Assembly (NCBI RefSeq): GCF_003007675.1
Contig: NZ_PXNP01000013.1
Location: 102,438-166,437 of the forward strand
From: Marinobacter fuscus
Lineage (GTDB): Bacteria > Pseudomonadota > Gammaproteobacteria > Pseudomonadales > Oleiphilaceae
DNA length: 64,000 nucleotides
Reading direction: 5' to 3'
Both the position numbers and the translations under genes were made by a program. The notes under the pieces were generated by a model. That model worked only from the letters and a program-made list of their open reading frames with translations, ran no database searches and had not been told where the DNA came from. Each line of letters starts with the position of its first letter. The stretch's first letter is position 1. Positions 45,221 through 55,114 of the stretch are shown here, piece after piece.

Positions 45221-45661
45221 TCAGATGCCGGTCTGGCGTTCGCGGATTTCCGCCAGAGTCTTGCAGTCGATGCAAAGAGTGGCGGTGGGCCGGGCTTCCA
45301 GGCGACGGATGCCGATTTCCACGCCGCACTGGTCGCAAAAACCGTAATCGTCTTTGTCGATACGGTCGACGGTCTGATCGATTTTCTTGATCAGTTTGCG
45401 CTCGCGATCCCGGGTGCGAAGTTCCAGGCTGAATTCCTCCTCCTGGGTTGCGCGATCACTCGGATCTGCGTAGTTTGCTGCATCTTCCTGCATGTGATGC
45501 ATGGTGCGATCCACTTCTTCCATCAATTCCTGCTTCCAGTTAAGAAGCAGACCCTTGAAGTGCTGGAGCATCTCTGCACTCATGTAGTCTTCACCCTTCT
45601 TCATTTCGTAAGGGGTGAAGTTAGTAAAACGTTCGCGTGATTGCTCTGCAGTATTTGGCAT
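45221..45661 (-). CDS. dksA: RNA polymerase-binding transcription factor DksA
   Basis: Works with (p)ppGpp on RNA polymerase to reset transcription in the stringent response. The 146-residue protein has the coiled-coil tip and a C-terminal zinc finger CDQCGVEIG...CIDC (C-x2-C, x17, C-x2-C). GluQ follows. A GC-rich hairpin of GGGCTGGC/GCCAGCCC arms lies between them (about 45184-45211). Together with spoT and rpoZ in this window it completes the stringent set. Confidence 0.96.
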   Translation of the reverse strand: MPNTAEQSRERFTNFTPYEMKKGEDYMSAEMLQHFKGLLLNWKQELMEEVDRTMHHMQEDAANYADPSDRATQEEEFSLELRTRDRERKLIKKIDQTVDRIDKDDYGFCDQCGVEIGIRRLEARPTATLCIDCKTLAEIRERQTGI

Positions 45662-45832
45662 GAACCCGGCCTCTTGTTAGTACTTCACAAGAACGCTTTG
45701 CTTCCCTCCGCATCAGCAAGTCTGAGCGGTTTTACCCTGGTTAGCATTCGTCCTGAAACGGGAATCTGCGGAAAATAGCAGATTACCCCCAGGGGTGCCA
45801 GCCTTGTGACACCGACTTATCCCGGAGAGCAT

Positions 45833-46564
45833 ATGAAGTTTCCTGATGCTTTGGTAGAGGGGCGACTGATTCGTCGCTATAAACGCTTCCTGGCGGATGT
45901 CCGATTGCCGGATGGAACGGAAGTGACGGCCCATTGCCCGAACACGGGGTCCATGTTGGGTTGCCAGCCTGATGATGCCCGGGTTTGGCTGAGCCCCAGT
46001 AACAATCCCAAACGTAAGTTGAAGTATACCTGGGAATTGGTGGAACCCTTGCCGGGTGTGCTGGCTTGCGTGAATACCGCCAGGCCCAACGCTCAGGCCC
46101 GTATGGCCATTGAGGCCGGTGTGGTGACAGAGCTGGAAGGTTATCGCCAGTGTCGGGCGGAGGTGCGCTACGGCGCAGAGAACAGCCGTATTGATCTGCT
46201 GTTGTCCGGCCATGACAGCCAGCCGGATGCCTGGGTTGAGGTGAAAAACGTGACCCTGGCGGAGGGTGGCGAAGGCTTTTTCCCGGATGCGGTAACTGAA
46301 CGCGGGCAAAAGCATTTGAGAGAATTGACGGCACAGGTGGTTGGCGGCGACCGGGCGGTTCTTTTCTTTGTGGTGAATCACACGGCTATTGAGCAGGTGA
46401 GGCCTGCGGATCATATCGACCCGCGCTATGGTCAGCTGCTGCGTGAAGCCTGTGAGGCAGGGGTGGAAGTGATCGCTTATCGTGCCGCGCTGGCGGGAGA
46501 TGATGGTGAACCTTCCGGCCATCTGACACTGGTGGATTCGGTGCCGGTCAGCCTGGAGCCCTGA
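45833..46564 (+). CDS. sfsA: SfsA family DNA/RNA-binding protein
   Basis: A 243-residue SfsA protein, first described as a sugar-fermentation stimulation factor; it has a nuclease-like fold but no settled function. Typical segments are [15 protein letters not shown] and [20 protein letters not shown], and [20 protein letters not shown] with the metal-site-like acidic residues. I use ATG 45833 (GGAGAG upstream). It ends overlapping the Rieske gene by 17 bp on the opposite strand. Confidence 0.94.
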   Translation: MKFPDALVEGRLIRRYKRFLADVRLPDGTEVTAHCPNTGSMLGCQPDDARVWLSPSNNPKRKLKYTWELVEPLPGVLACVNTARPNAQARMAIEAGVVTELEGYRQCRAEVRYGAENSRIDLLLSGHDSQPDAWVEVKNVTLAEGGEGFFPDAVTERGQKHLRELTAQVVGGDRAVLFFVVNHTAIEQVRPADHIDPRYGQLLREACEAGVEVIAYRAALAGDDGEPSGHLTLVDSVPVSLEP

Positions 46565-46916
46565 CCTGCAGACTGCCTTTGTGTTCGCGTAACTCCAGCG
46601 GTGTAAGTGCATCGCCCTGGCAGGGCCCGGCAATACACTCTCCGGTGCCCGGCTTGAACAGGGCACCGTGGGTGGAGCACTGGATGAACAGGCTGTCGGC
46701 ATCCATGAATCGGCCGGGCATCCAATTTAGCTCGATGCCCAGGTGCGGGCACCGGTTCAGGTAAGCCTTCGGGCGGTGTCCGTGCAGAAACAGGAAGCCG
46801 GTGCGCGGAAGTGTATCGGGGTCTTCATCAGCCTTCAGGCGAAACTCCAGAAACACCCCCGGCACCAGATCGTTTGCCCTGGCAATCGTCTGCCAGGGCA
46901 CCTCTGCTCTGGTCAT
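46548..46916 (-). CDS. Small Rieske 2Fe-2S protein
   Basis: A 122-residue Rieske-fold protein. The cluster motifs are CPHLG and CSTHG (C-x-H ... C-x2-H), both complete, so a [2Fe-2S] cluster is expected. No membrane anchor is visible, so it is probably a soluble ferredoxin. Its partner is unknown. It overlaps the pentapeptide gene by 4 bp, hence coupled. Confidence 0.87.
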   Translation of the reverse strand: MTRAEVPWQTIARANDLVPGVFLEFRLKADEDPDTLPRTGFLFLHGHRPKAYLNRCPHLGIELNWMPGRFMDADSLFIQCSTHGALFKPGTGECIAGPCQGDALTPLELREHKGSLQVRAPG

Positions 46917-47281
46917 TTGGGCAGAATCGTGTAGCGCATTCGGGTGCCGTGGTTCAGTGACATCACGATTTCGTCGGCTGCCAGGCGATGTGGGAAGTAG
47001 CAGCCGGAAATCTTGGCACTGGCGATACTTGCGCCTTCCATTCGCGATTTGGAGAAATCGATGCCCCGCAAGTCCGCACCCCGGAAATAGCCGTGGCGAA
47101 AATCGAGACCTTGGGCATCCAGACCTCTCAGGTCTAGACCCCGGAAGTCGCCATGGGCGAAACTCGGCAGCTCGCTGTGCCTTGTCTTTTCTGCATTGAA
47201 CGCGTCGATGTCCTCGTTCCGCAACAGTTCGTAAAGCGGATGGTCTATTTGTTTGGGATCTTTTTCGTAAACGTCATCCAT
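46913..47281 (-). CDS. Pentapeptide-repeat protein
   Basis: A 122-residue protein whose residues about 41-90 carry consecutive A(D/N)LXX-type repeats (GDFRG LDLRG LDAQG LDFRH, then GADLRGIDFSKSRMEGASI). These form a right-handed square beta helix. The flanking parts are ordinary. Short proteins of this kind are of unknown function; a gyrase-protecting activity is known for longer ones and should not be assumed. It sits between the Rieske gene and the kinase-ATPase gene in one operon. Confidence 0.8.
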   Translation of the reverse strand: MDDVYEKDPKQIDHPLYELLRNEDIDAFNAEKTRHSELPSFAHGDFRGLDLRGLDAQGLDFRHGYFRGADLRGIDFSKSRMEGASIASAKISGCYFPHRLAADEIVMSLNHGTRMRYTILPK

Positions 47282-47289
47282 GTGATACC

Positions 47290-48873
47290 TCAGCGGCCGT
47301 TATCGGCTATACCCAAATGTTGGCGAATGCGGTCGGCAACCGCTTCTGCTACGTGCTCCTGTTCGGTCAGCAGGTGGATGGTGAACGTTTTTTCTTCCTC
47401 AGTCAGCGGCTCCAGCCAGCTTTGTTGGGCGTCAAGCAGCTCTTCGGTGGCTTCCGAGGCATCGCCTTTACGGTTGCGCACCCACTCCCTGCGCTGTGCC
47501 TCCGGGGCTTCACAGTGCAGTAAGGCAAAGGGCAGGCCCTGGTTTTCAGCGACTTCGGCGAACAGGGTTCGCTCCTCTACTTTCAGGCAAGCGGCATCGA
47601 CAATCACTGGCAGGCCGGAGGCCAGCAACCGGGCAGCGAGGCTGGCCAGGTGCTGATAGGTTTTTGTGGTTGCCTCGGGGCTGTACAGGTCGGTGCCCAG
47701 CCCGGATTTGCTGTCCTCCAGCGGCCCCAGGCCATGCAGCCGTTTACGCTCTACATCCGAGCGTAGCCTAATCAGGCCCAGTTCGCCTGCCATGGCAGCG
47801 CTGACACAGGTTTTGCCGCTGGCGGAGAGCCCTGTGGTGGTCAGCAGAAAGTGGTTGGGGATAGCGCTGTATTCTTCTGCCAGCTGGGCATAGGTGCGAT
47901 AGCTCTGCATCAGTCTGGCTTTTTCGTCGTCGTTCAGCCCGGGATTGCCCAGTGTGAATAGCGCGATCTTGGCGCGAACCATGGCCCGGTAGGCTTTATA
48001 CAGTGGCAGCAGCACCAGGCCCTCGAAATCACCCCGGTGCTCAAGGTAGGTGTTCAGTACCAAGTTGGCGAGGGCTGGCTCCTGGCGCGACTCCAGATCC
48101 ATCAGCAGGAAGGCAAGGTCGTTGATGACGTCGATCCAGCGGAAAGGTTCGTTGAATTCGATGCAGTCGAAAACGGTGACTTTGCCGTTGAACTGGGTGA
48201 TGTTGGCCAAATGCAGGTCGCCATGGCATTCACGAACCAGGCCGCCGGTATACCGGCGGCCGATCAGTTCGCGGTGGCGTTCGAACGTGGTGCGTGTCCA
48301 GGCTTCAAGATTGGTGAGCTGGGCGAGCAGCTCAGGGTCATCCAGCATAGGGCGGATCTGATCGAAATTTTCCTGCATGGCTGCAAACACGGCATCCGGA
48401 GTGCCGAGGGGTTTGCCTTCGCCGACCGGCGGCAGCGAGGTGTGAAATTCCGCGACCTGACGAGCGAGATCGGAGAGAAGTTCCGGCTCCAGACGCCCTT
48501 GTTCCTGGCGCACATCGAAAAGTTCGCCCTGGTTGAACTGGCGCATGCGGATGGCGTATTCGAAAGGTTCGCCATCGCCTCCCAGTTTCGGGGCCTCTGG
48601 TGAGCCGGTGATGGGCACCACCTCCAGATAGAGCTCCTCCGCCAGGCGACGGTTCAGGCGCAGCTCTTCCTCGCAAAAGTGCTTGCGGCGTGCCAGTGTC
48701 GAAAAATCAAGAAAGCCGAAATCCATGGGCTTTTTGATTTTGTAGGCGTAGTCACCGGTTAGCAGTACCTGAGAAATATGAGTTTCGATCACCCGGAATT
48801 CGCTGACCGGGTGGTCGAAGCGGTCGGGATTCTGCAAAGCCGTGATCAGTGTATCCGGGGCGTTGGTGCTCAC
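47290..48873 (-). CDS. Fused aminoglycoside-phosphotransferase-like kinase and AAA ATPase
   Basis: A 527-residue protein of two parts. The N-terminal half (about 1-330) is a kinase-like domain with the motif CHGDLHLANITQ and the acidic DCIEFN, as in the aminoglycoside phosphotransferase fold. The C-terminal half (about 340-527) is an AAA_33 P-loop domain with TGLSASGKTCVSAAM and RSDVERKRLHG. Similar fusions are widespread in proteobacteria, but their substrate is unknown. It heads the leftward operon with the pentapeptide and Rieske genes. Confidence 0.85.
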   Translation of the reverse strand: MSTNAPDTLITALQNPDRFDHPVSEFRVIETHISQVLLTGDYAYKIKKPMDFGFLDFSTLARRKHFCEEELRLNRRLAEELYLEVVPITGSPEAPKLGGDGEPFEYAIRMRQFNQGELFDVRQEQGRLEPELLSDLARQVAEFHTSLPPVGEGKPLGTPDAVFAAMQENFDQIRPMLDDPELLAQLTNLEAWTRTTFERHRELIGRRYTGGLVRECHGDLHLANITQFNGKVTVFDCIEFNEPFRWIDVINDLAFLLMDLESRQEPALANLVLNTYLEHRGDFEGLVLLPLYKAYRAMVRAKIALFTLGNPGLNDDEKARLMQSYRTYAQLAEEYSAIPNHFLLTTTGLSASGKTCVSAAMAGELGLIRLRSDVERKRLHGLGPLEDSKSGLGTDLYSPEATTKTYQHLASLAARLLASGLPVIVDAACLKVEERTLFAEVAENQGLPFALLHCEAPEAQRREWVRNRKGDASEATEELLDAQQSWLEPLTEEEKTFTIHLLTEQEHVAEAVADRIRQHLGIADNGR

Positions 48874-49003
48874 GTGTTGCTCCTGGCATCCTTGAAGTTG
48901 TTGATTTTCAGATTAATGGACTGCTTCACTATAACGGCCAGATTACAGAAATAACACACAAGAGCCCTGCCGATCGGTGTTGGCCGTTCGGTATAATCCC
49001 GCC

Positions 49004-51322
49004 ATGAGTAAAAAAACGTCCTCCCGCAGAAAGTCTCCGAAGCCATCCCCCCGCCAACAAGGCCGTCGATTCTGGCGCCTGATGCTCAGGCTGACCACGC
49101 TGGGGCTGGTATTGCTGGCCTGCTGGATGATCTATCTCGATGCGGTGGTCACGTCGCGTTTTGAAGGGCGTCGCTTTGAGGTTCCTTCGCGGGTGTATGC
49201 CCGGCCGTTGGAGCTGTACGATGGTGCGGGAATCAGCGCGGGCGCCCTGGTTCGGGAGCTTGAGCTCGCAGGGTACCGGGTTCGTGGCGGCAACCGCCCG
49301 GGCAGTTATCAGCGCTCGGGCACCAGGTTCATCATCAATACCCGCGGATTTGATTTTCCGGATGGTGCCGAGCCCGCACGGCAACTGGCCTTTGCCATTC
49401 GCGGGGATCGGGTAACGGGGTTTTCGGTAACTGCCGGTGATGTTTCACCGATTGTTCGGCTGGAGCCAGCGCAGATTGGCGGTATCTATCCGGCCCACCG
49501 TGAAGACCGGATTTTGATTGAGCTGGCGGATGTGCCGCCGGCCCTGATTGGTGGACTGCTGGCGGTGGAAGACCGGCAGTTCTACGACCATTTCGGCATT
49601 GCACCTCTGTCGATCGCGCGGGCCATGATCGCCAATATCAAGGCGGGCCGTATTGTTCAGGGGGGAAGTACGCTCACCCAGCAGCTGGTGAAAAACTTTT
49701 TCCTGACCCGGGATCAGACTCTGGTTCGCAAGGCCAACGAGGCCTTGATGTCGATTCTGCTGGAGTGGCACTACGACAAAAACGACATTCTCGAAACCTA
49801 TCTGAATGAGGTCTACCTTGGTCAGGCAGGCACCCGTGGGATACACGGGGTCGGCCTGGCCAGTCAGTTCTTTTTCGGAGCCTCGCTGAAGGAGCTCGAT
49901 ATTCATCAGGTGGCGCTGCTGGTGGGCATGGTGAAAGGCCCCAGTTATTACAATCCCCGCCGACACCCGGAGCGGGCGTTGACCCGGCGCAACCTGGTGA
50001 TCAGTGAAATGGCCGAGGCGGGTGTGATCTCTGATCAGCAGGCCAGGGCGGCCAGCGCGCGCCCGCTGGATCTCAGCACCCGGCCATCGTTTACCGACAA
50101 CCGCTATCCCGCCTATATCGATCTGGTGCGTCGTCACCTGGCCCGGGATTACCGGGAGGAAGATCTGCAGAGCGAGGGGCTCAGGATTTTTACCACGCTC
50201 AATCCGGAGGTGCAGCAGGCTGCAGAGAATGCCACCAGCAGCACCTTGCCCCGCCTGGCGAAAGGTGAGGCGGCAAAGGCACTGGAAGCGGCCATGGTGG
50301 TGACCGGCAAGGATACCGGTGAAGTGCTGGCGCTGGTGGGTGGAAAGGATACGGATTTTGCCGGGTTTAACCGGGCCGTGGATGCCCGGCGCCCGATCGG
50401 TTCTCTGGTCAAGCCTTTTGTTTACCTGACCGCGCTTGCCCAGCCAGAGCGTTACACCCTGATTACTCCGGTGGAAGACAAAAGCTTTACTCTGGAATTT
50501 GAGGATGGCCGCCGGTGGCAGCCCCGGAATTACGATCGCAAAGAACGTGGCCTGGTGCCTCTGCATCAGGCGTTGTCCCGGTCTTACAATCTGCCGGTGG
50601 TGCGAGTAGGGCTGGATGTTGGTATTCCTGCCGTACAGAACACCCTGAAGGCCTTCGGCGTTTCTTCTCCGGTGTCTGGATATCCTTCAATGCTGCTGGG
50701 GTCGGTATCGCTGTCGCCCGTCGATGTGGCCCAGTTGTATCAGGGGCTGGCCACCTCCGGGTTCAATACGCCTCTGCGTACGATTCGTGAGGTTACCAAC
50801 GCCGACAACGAGCCTCTGTCGCGTTATAGCCTGAAGGTGGATCGGGTGGCGGATTCCGCGGTGGTGCACCTGGTTCAGTATGTCATGCAGGAAACCATGC
50901 AAGAGGGTACGGGGCGCTCAGCGTATTACACCTTGCCGGATTCGTTGACGCTGGCCGGAAAAACCGGCACTACCGATGAGGGGCGGGATTCGTGGTTTGC
51001 CGGTTTCAGCGGTGACTTGCTGGCGGTGGCCTGGGTGGGGCGGGACGATAACGGCGCCACATCCTTGTCCGGAGCAACCGGCGCGTTACCGGTATGGGCG
51101 GCCTTGATGGCGCAGGTTCCGCAACATGGCTTTTCGCCGGTGGTGCCCGATGGAGTGCAGTATCGCTGGGTGAACCCTGAAGCCCAGGCACTGACCGGTG
51201 AAAACTGTGACAATGCCCGGCTGATTCCGTTCATTGCCGGCAGTGAGCCCGAGCAGCACACCGGCTGCAATGGCAGCCTGGGCGGGCAAATCCGAGGTTG
51301 GTTCAAAGGGTTGTTTCAATGA
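49004..51322 (+). CDS. mrcB: Penicillin-binding protein 1B
   Basis: Bifunctional peptidoglycan glycosyltransferase and transpeptidase, 772 residues, anchored by an N-terminal helix (about 31-48). The UB2H-like region lies at 60-150, GT51 at about 175-350 with EDRQFYDHFGIAPLS (E189), and the transpeptidase domain has SxxK as GSLVKPF, SxN as SYNLPV, and KTG as GKTGTTDEGRDSWFAG. I use ATG 49004. TATAAT lies only six bases before it, without an obvious ribosome site. The stop overlaps the next gene as ATGA. Confidence 0.94.
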   Translation: MSKKTSSRRKSPKPSPRQQGRRFWRLMLRLTTLGLVLLACWMIYLDAVVTSRFEGRRFEVPSRVYARPLELYDGAGISAGALVRELELAGYRVRGGNRPGSYQRSGTRFIINTRGFDFPDGAEPARQLAFAIRGDRVTGFSVTAGDVSPIVRLEPAQIGGIYPAHREDRILIELADVPPALIGGLLAVEDRQFYDHFGIAPLSIARAMIANIKAGRIVQGGSTLTQQLVKNFFLTRDQTLVRKANEALMSILLEWHYDKNDILETYLNEVYLGQAGTRGIHGVGLASQFFFGASLKELDIHQVALLVGMVKGPSYYNPRRHPERALTRRNLVISEMAEAGVISDQQARAASARPLDLSTRPSFTDNRYPAYIDLVRRHLARDYREEDLQSEGLRIFTTLNPEVQQAAENATSSTLPRLAKGEAAKALEAAMVVTGKDTGEVLALVGGKDTDFAGFNRAVDARRPIGSLVKPFVYLTALAQPERYTLITPVEDKSFTLEFEDGRRWQPRNYDRKERGLVPLHQALSRSYNLPVVRVGLDVGIPAVQNTLKAFGVSSPVSGYPSMLLGSVSLSPVDVAQLYQGLATSGFNTPLRTIREVTNADNEPLSRYSLKVDRVADSAVVHLVQYVMQETMQEGTGRSAYYTLPDSLTLAGKTGTTDEGRDSWFAGFSGDLLAVAWVGRDDNGATSLSGATGALPVWAALMAQVPQHGFSPVVPDGVQYRWVNPEAQALTGENCDNARLIPFIAGSEPEQHTGCNGSLGGQIRGWFKGLFQ

Positions 51323-51888
51323 AGAAAGTAACAGGTTTTCGGTTGGCCGCACTGGCCGCGGTTGTCACTTTGGCGGGCTGTGCCTCTGGCCCGGGCGGTG
51401 GCTCCATTTATGTGCCGGCGGGCAGTGACAGTCGCTCCCGGGTACCGGAGCCCCCCAAGGCGGAAAACGGCGGTGAGCGGGTCTGGCGCAAGAGTGAACA
51501 GCCTGCAGAGCGCACTCCGGAGCCTGCCGATACCCGTGCTCCCAGTTACAGTGAAACCGGTGATCAGTTGCCAGCCGCCGCGCTGACGCTGGTGCGTGAT
51601 GCCGATCAGTTGCTGCGGCAGGGTGACTCTGCCGCAGCCATTGCGCGGCTGGAACGTGCCCAGCGCATTGCGCCGCGCTCGGCGGAAGTCTATTTCAAGC
51701 TGGCGGAAGCCTATGTGGCAGGTAATAATCTCGGGGCGGCGGAACAGTTCACCCTGAAAGGGCTGTCGCTGGCGGGTAAGGATGAACGCAAGCAGCGGTC
51801 CGGTTGGTTGTTGCTGGCGGATATTCGCCGGGCCAGAGGGAATGTGGCCGGTGCGGATCAGGCGGAATCGCGGGCCCGTGCTTTATAA
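51319..51888 (+). CDS. TPR lipoprotein downstream of mrcB
   Basis: A 189-residue lipoprotein with lipobox TLAGC (Cys21), a low-complexity linker (about 30-85), and two to three tetratricopeptide-like repeats near the end (ALTLVRDADQLLRQGDSAAAI; SAEVYFKLAEAYVAGNN). Its start overlaps the mrcB stop (ATGA), so it is coupled to PBP1B. It resembles the small outer-membrane activators of PBPs in position only; whether it acts on PBP1B is inference. Confidence 0.85.
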   Translation: MKKVTGFRLAALAAVVTLAGCASGPGGGSIYVPAGSDSRSRVPEPPKAENGGERVWRKSEQPAERTPEPADTRAPSYSETGDQLPAAALTLVRDADQLLRQGDSAAAIARLERAQRIAPRSAEVYFKLAEAYVAGNNLGAAEQFTLKGLSLAGKDERKQRSGWLLLADIRRARGNVAGADQAESRARAL

Positions 51889-51903
51889 CTGAACGTAGCA
51901 ATG

Positions 51904-51927
51904 GCCCCCGGCCCAGGCACCGGGGGC
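51904..51927. terminator. GC-rich hairpin between convergent genes
   Basis: GCCCCCGG and CCGGGGGC pair perfectly around CCCAGGCA in the 48-bp gap between the TPR lipoprotein and hemL, which run toward each other. No T run follows, so termination is likely but not proven. Confidence 0.5.
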
Positions 51928-51936
51928 AACCCTCAA

Positions 51937-53217
51937 TCAGAGCGTTTTCATCACCTTGCGGGCGGCTGCCAGAGTGAACTCAATGTCGTCGTCCGACAAT
52001 GCGGCGGTGGTAAAACCGGCTTCGAACGCTGACGGTGCCAGGTACACGCCTTCTTTCAGCATGCCCTGGAAAAACGCCTTGAAGCGTTCTATGTCGCAGG
52101 CCATGACCTGATCGAAGCGGGTAATTGAGGTTTCGTCGGTAAAGAAGAAACCGAACATGGCACCTGCAGACTGTACCGCCAGGGGGATGCCTGCTTCGTC
52201 GGCCGCGGCTTTGAAACCGTCGCGGATGCGGTTGGTTTTTTCGGTCAGGCGATCGTGGAAGCCAGGCTCTGAAATCGCGTTCAGGGTGGTCAGGCCTGCG
52301 GTCATGGCCAGGGGGTTGCCGCTCAGGGTTCCGGCCTGATACACCGGCCCCAGTGGTGAGATGTGCTCCATGATTTCCCGCTTGCCGCCAAAGGCGCCGA
52401 CCGGCAGGCCACCGCCGATCACCTTGCCCAGTGCGGTCAGATCCGGGGTAATACCATAGAACCCCTGTGCGCCGCCCAAAGAGACCCGAAAGCCGGTCAT
52501 CACTTCATCGAAGATCAGTACCGAGCCGTGTTCATCACACACTTCGCGCAGACCTTCCAGAAATCCCAGTACCGGTGGGATGCAGTTCATGTTGCCCGCT
52601 ACCGGCTCGACGATGATGGCCGCAATCTGGTCGCCCATTTCGGCAAAGGTTTTGCGCACTTCGTCAATGTCGTTGAAAGTCAGGGTCAGGGTGTGCTCGG
52701 CGAGGCTGGCCGGGATACCCGGAGAGTTGGGAACGCCAAGTGTCAGGGCGCCAGAGCCCGCTTTCACCAGCAGAGAATCTACGTGGCCGTGATAGCAGCC
52801 TTCGAACTTTACAATTTTATCTCGGCCGGTGTAGCCCCGCGCCAGGCGAATGGCGCTCATGGTGGCTTCTGTGCCGGAGTTGACCATGCGAACCAGTTCA
52901 ATTGAGGGCACCAGTTCGCAGACTTTCTTGGCCATCTCGGTTTCGATGGCGGTCGGTGCGCCGTAGCCTACGCCCAAGTCGACCTGAGTATGCAGGGCGG
53001 CCTTGATGCGGGGATCGGAATGGCCAAGGATCATTGGCCCCCAGGAGCCAATGAAGTCGACATAACGACGGTCATCCTCATCGAACAGATAAGCGCCTTC
53101 GGCGTGCTTGAAAAACACCGGAGTACCGCCAACACCGCGGAAGGCCCGAACCGGCGAATTCACACCACCGGGAATGTATTTCTGGGCCTGTTCAAAAAGG
53201 GTTTCTGAGTGAGTCAC
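51937..53217 (-). CDS. hemL: Glutamate-1-semialdehyde aminotransferase
   Basis: Converts glutamate-1-semialdehyde to 5-aminolevulinate in heme synthesis, a PLP enzyme. The 426-residue protein has [15 protein letters not shown], the PLP-site sequence [13 protein letters not shown] (lysine) and FDEVMTGFR. It ends toward the mrcB unit. Thiamine genes thiE and thiD follow upstream in the same direction, the usual hemL-thiE-thiD order in Pseudomonas-like genomes. Confidence 0.97.
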   Translation of the reverse strand: MTHSETLFEQAQKYIPGGVNSPVRAFRGVGGTPVFFKHAEGAYLFDEDDRRYVDFIGSWGPMILGHSDPRIKAALHTQVDLGVGYGAPTAIETEMAKKVCELVPSIELVRMVNSGTEATMSAIRLARGYTGRDKIVKFEGCYHGHVDSLLVKAGSGALTLGVPNSPGIPASLAEHTLTLTFNDIDEVRKTFAEMGDQIAAIIVEPVAGNMNCIPPVLGFLEGLREVCDEHGSVLIFDEVMTGFRVSLGGAQGFYGITPDLTALGKVIGGGLPVGAFGGKREIMEHISPLGPVYQAGTLSGNPLAMTAGLTTLNAISEPGFHDRLTEKTNRIRDGFKAAADEAGIPLAVQSAGAMFGFFFTDETSITRFDQVMACDIERFKAFFQGMLKEGVYLAPSAFEAGFTTAALSDDDIEFTLAAARKVMKTL

Positions 53218-53229
53218 GGTTATCTCCTG

Positions 53230-53898
53230 TTACTCGGGGGTCGTAAAGAGCGGGTGGTGGCTGGCAAACAGGCGGCTGAACTGGCGCGCCCGTTGTTCGA
53301 TGTCGTTCGGGCTGCCGCCGAACAGGCCGCCCACCACGGCCAAAAGATCAGCACCTGCCAGAATCAGGGGCAGGGCATTGCTGAGGGTAATGCCGCCGAT
53401 GGCCGTTACCGGCAAGCCCAGTTGGCGGGCATCGGTAAGTACCTCCGGCCCAGCGGCCGGGGCGCCGGGTTTGGTTTGTGAGCTATAGAACCGGCCAAAG
53501 GCCAGATAGCTGGCACCGCCGGCAGCGGCGGCCTCTGCCAGGTTCAGGCTTTGGTGGCAGGTAATGCCAATCAGCGCATCTGGCCCCAACAAGGCCCGGG
53601 CCTCTGCCAGGGTAACGTCGTCCTGCCCCAGATGTACGCCGGCCGCGCCTATCCGCAGGGCCAGTTCCGGGTCGTCATTGATCAGCAGAGGCACCTTGGC
53701 ACGCTGGCACAACGCGTTCAGGTCTGTTGCCTGGCGCAAGCGTTCGGCACTGGTGGACTGTTTGTCCCGGTACTGCACCAGGCAGGTGCCGCCCGCCAGT
53801 GCGGCTTCAACAGACGCTACCAGAGTGTCCGGTGGCGTCAGCCGGTTGTCGGTAATGGCGTAAAGCCCAGGGCGCAGGGGGTGGTTTAGCGTTCCCAC
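53230..53898 (-). CDS. thiE: Thiamine-phosphate synthase
   Basis: Joins the hydroxymethylpyrimidine and thiazole halves of thiamine. The 222-residue TIM barrel has [39 protein letters not shown] and the C-terminal [12 protein letters not shown]. It overlaps thiD by 13 bp at its start. HemL begins 12 bp after it ends. Confidence 0.95.
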   Translation of the reverse strand: MGTLNHPLRPGLYAITDNRLTPPDTLVASVEAALAGGTCLVQYRDKQSTSAERLRQATDLNALCQRAKVPLLINDDPELALRIGAAGVHLGQDDVTLAEARALLGPDALIGITCHQSLNLAEAAAAGGASYLAFGRFYSSQTKPGAPAAGPEVLTDARQLGLPVTAIGGITLSNALPLILAGADLLAVVGGLFGGSPNDIEQRARQFSRLFASHHPLFTTPE

Positions 53899-54677
53899 AG
53901 AATACCCCTGTCCGGTACCCGTTGCCCTTTGCCGACAGTCAGTGCATGCAACAACGCCCGATGCACATAATTCTGCGCCTGGGCGATGGCGGCCCTGGGT
54001 GATAACCCCATGGCGCGCCCGGCGGCAATTGCCGCTGCCAGGGTGCAGCCGGTGCCATGGTATTCGTTCTCACCAATACGCTCCACTTCCCAGGTCATGG
54101 GCTCTGGTGCATGGTTATACAGGGTGTTAATGATATGGACGCCGGTGCCGTGGCCGCCGGTGGCGAGCACGGATTCACAGCCAGCCTCCATTAAATTGCG
54201 GGCGGCCTGATCGAGGTCATCGCTACCGCCGAGCAGAGCCAGTTCCACGCCGTTCGGCGTGATCATTTCGGCTTTCGGGAACAGCTTTTCTTTCATGGCG
54301 GCAACCAGTTCTTCATCTGCCAGGTCGCCACCGCCTGCAGCTTTGATGACCGGATCGGTGATCACCGGAATACCCGGGTGGGATTCCAGAAACTCGACCA
54401 GAGCGTCGACCACAGCCGCGTTGCCCAAGGCACCAGTCTTGATGGCGTGAATTGGGGTGTCTTCAGTAAGGCAGGCCAGCTGTTGCCGGATCAGGTCCGC
54501 ATTGACCGCCTCAGCGCCGTAAACATTGCGGGTATCCTGCACGGTCAGGCAGGTCAGCACGGGCAGGGGGTGGGCGCCAAGAGAGGTGATGGCCTGAATG
54601 TCAGCCTGTATGCCCGCGCCGCCGGACGGATCCAGCCCGGAAAGCACAAGTACCTGGGGGCGAGAGAAATGATTGAT
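53886..54677 (-). CDS. thiD: Hydroxymethylpyrimidine kinase, apparent ATC start
   Basis: ThiD phosphorylates HMP and HMP-P. The sequence [34 protein letters not shown] and [15 protein letters not shown] is typical. If translation began at the only canonical codon, GTG 54647, the first beta strand would be lost. The frame remains open upstream and reads [14 protein letters not shown], like other ThiD N-termini. AGGAGG (54689-54684) sits six bases before an ATC codon at 54677, and no ATG, GTG or TTG exists between. I therefore set the start at ATC 54677; this is an inference. The preceding hemJ stop TAA overlaps the AGGAGG. Confidence 0.85.
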   Translation of the reverse strand: MNHFSRPQVLVLSGLDPSGGAGIQADIQAITSLGAHPLPVLTCLTVQDTRNVYGAEAVNADLIRQQLACLTEDTPIHAIKTGALGNAAVVDALVEFLESHPGIPVITDPVIKAAGGGDLADEELVAAMKEKLFPKAEMITPNGVELALLGGSDDLDQAARNLMEAGCESVLATGGHGTGVHIINTLYNHAPEPMTWEVERIGENEYHGTGCTLAAAIAAGRAMGLSPRAAIAQAQNYVHRALLHALTVGKGQRVPDRGILWER

Positions 54678-54688
54678 GGCCTGCCTCC

Positions 54689-55111
54689 TTAGAAAGGTTT
54701 TACGACAACCAGAATAACCACGGCGAGCAGTATGAAGACCGGCAGTTCATTGAACCAGCGGTAAAATACATGGCTGCGGGTATTCTGGTCATCCCGGAAT
54801 ACCTTCACCAAATGGCCGCAGTAAAAATGGTAAAGAATCAGCAGTGTAACAAGAGCAAGCTTGGCATGAAGCCAGCCTTGACTGAAATAGCCCGCCCAGT
54901 TGTAGCTTAGCAACCAGACCCCGAACACAACCGTGGCCACCATGGAAGGCGTGGTAATGCCGCGGTACAGTTTGCGTTCCATGATCTTGAATCGCTCGCG
55001 GCCAGGCTCATCCTCGCAGGCCGCGTGGTAAACAAACAGCCTGGGTAAGTAAAAAATGCCGGCAAACCAGCAGACCAGGGAAATAATATGGAAGGCCTTG
55101 ACCCACAGCAT
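54689..55111 (-). CDS. hemJ: Protoporphyrinogen oxidase HemJ
   Basis: A 140-residue membrane protein (UPF0093/HemJ) that oxidises protoporphyrinogen IX in the inner membrane. Four membrane helices are visible. The N-terminus MLWVKAFHIISLVCWFAGIF has the conserved His8, and FYLPRLFVYH a second. It begins 3 bp after the ClC gene in the same direction, and thiD follows it. Together with hemL in this cluster it places two heme steps side by side. Confidence 0.92.
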   Translation of the reverse strand: MLWVKAFHIISLVCWFAGIFYLPRLFVYHAACEDEPGRERFKIMERKLYRGITTPSMVATVVFGVWLLSYNWAGYFSQGWLHAKLALVTLLILYHFYCGHLVKVFRDDQNTRSHVFYRWFNELPVFILLAVVILVVVKPF

Positions 55112-55114
55112 TCA

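Noticed and set aside
45713..46702. 329-codon minus-strand frame opposite sfsA
   Set aside because: sfsA on the plus strand has the conserved motifs; this frame is its mirror.
53230..54691. TPP riboswitch in front of thiD-thiE
   Set aside because: hemJ abuts thiD and no THI-box-like sequence or structure is seen upstream.
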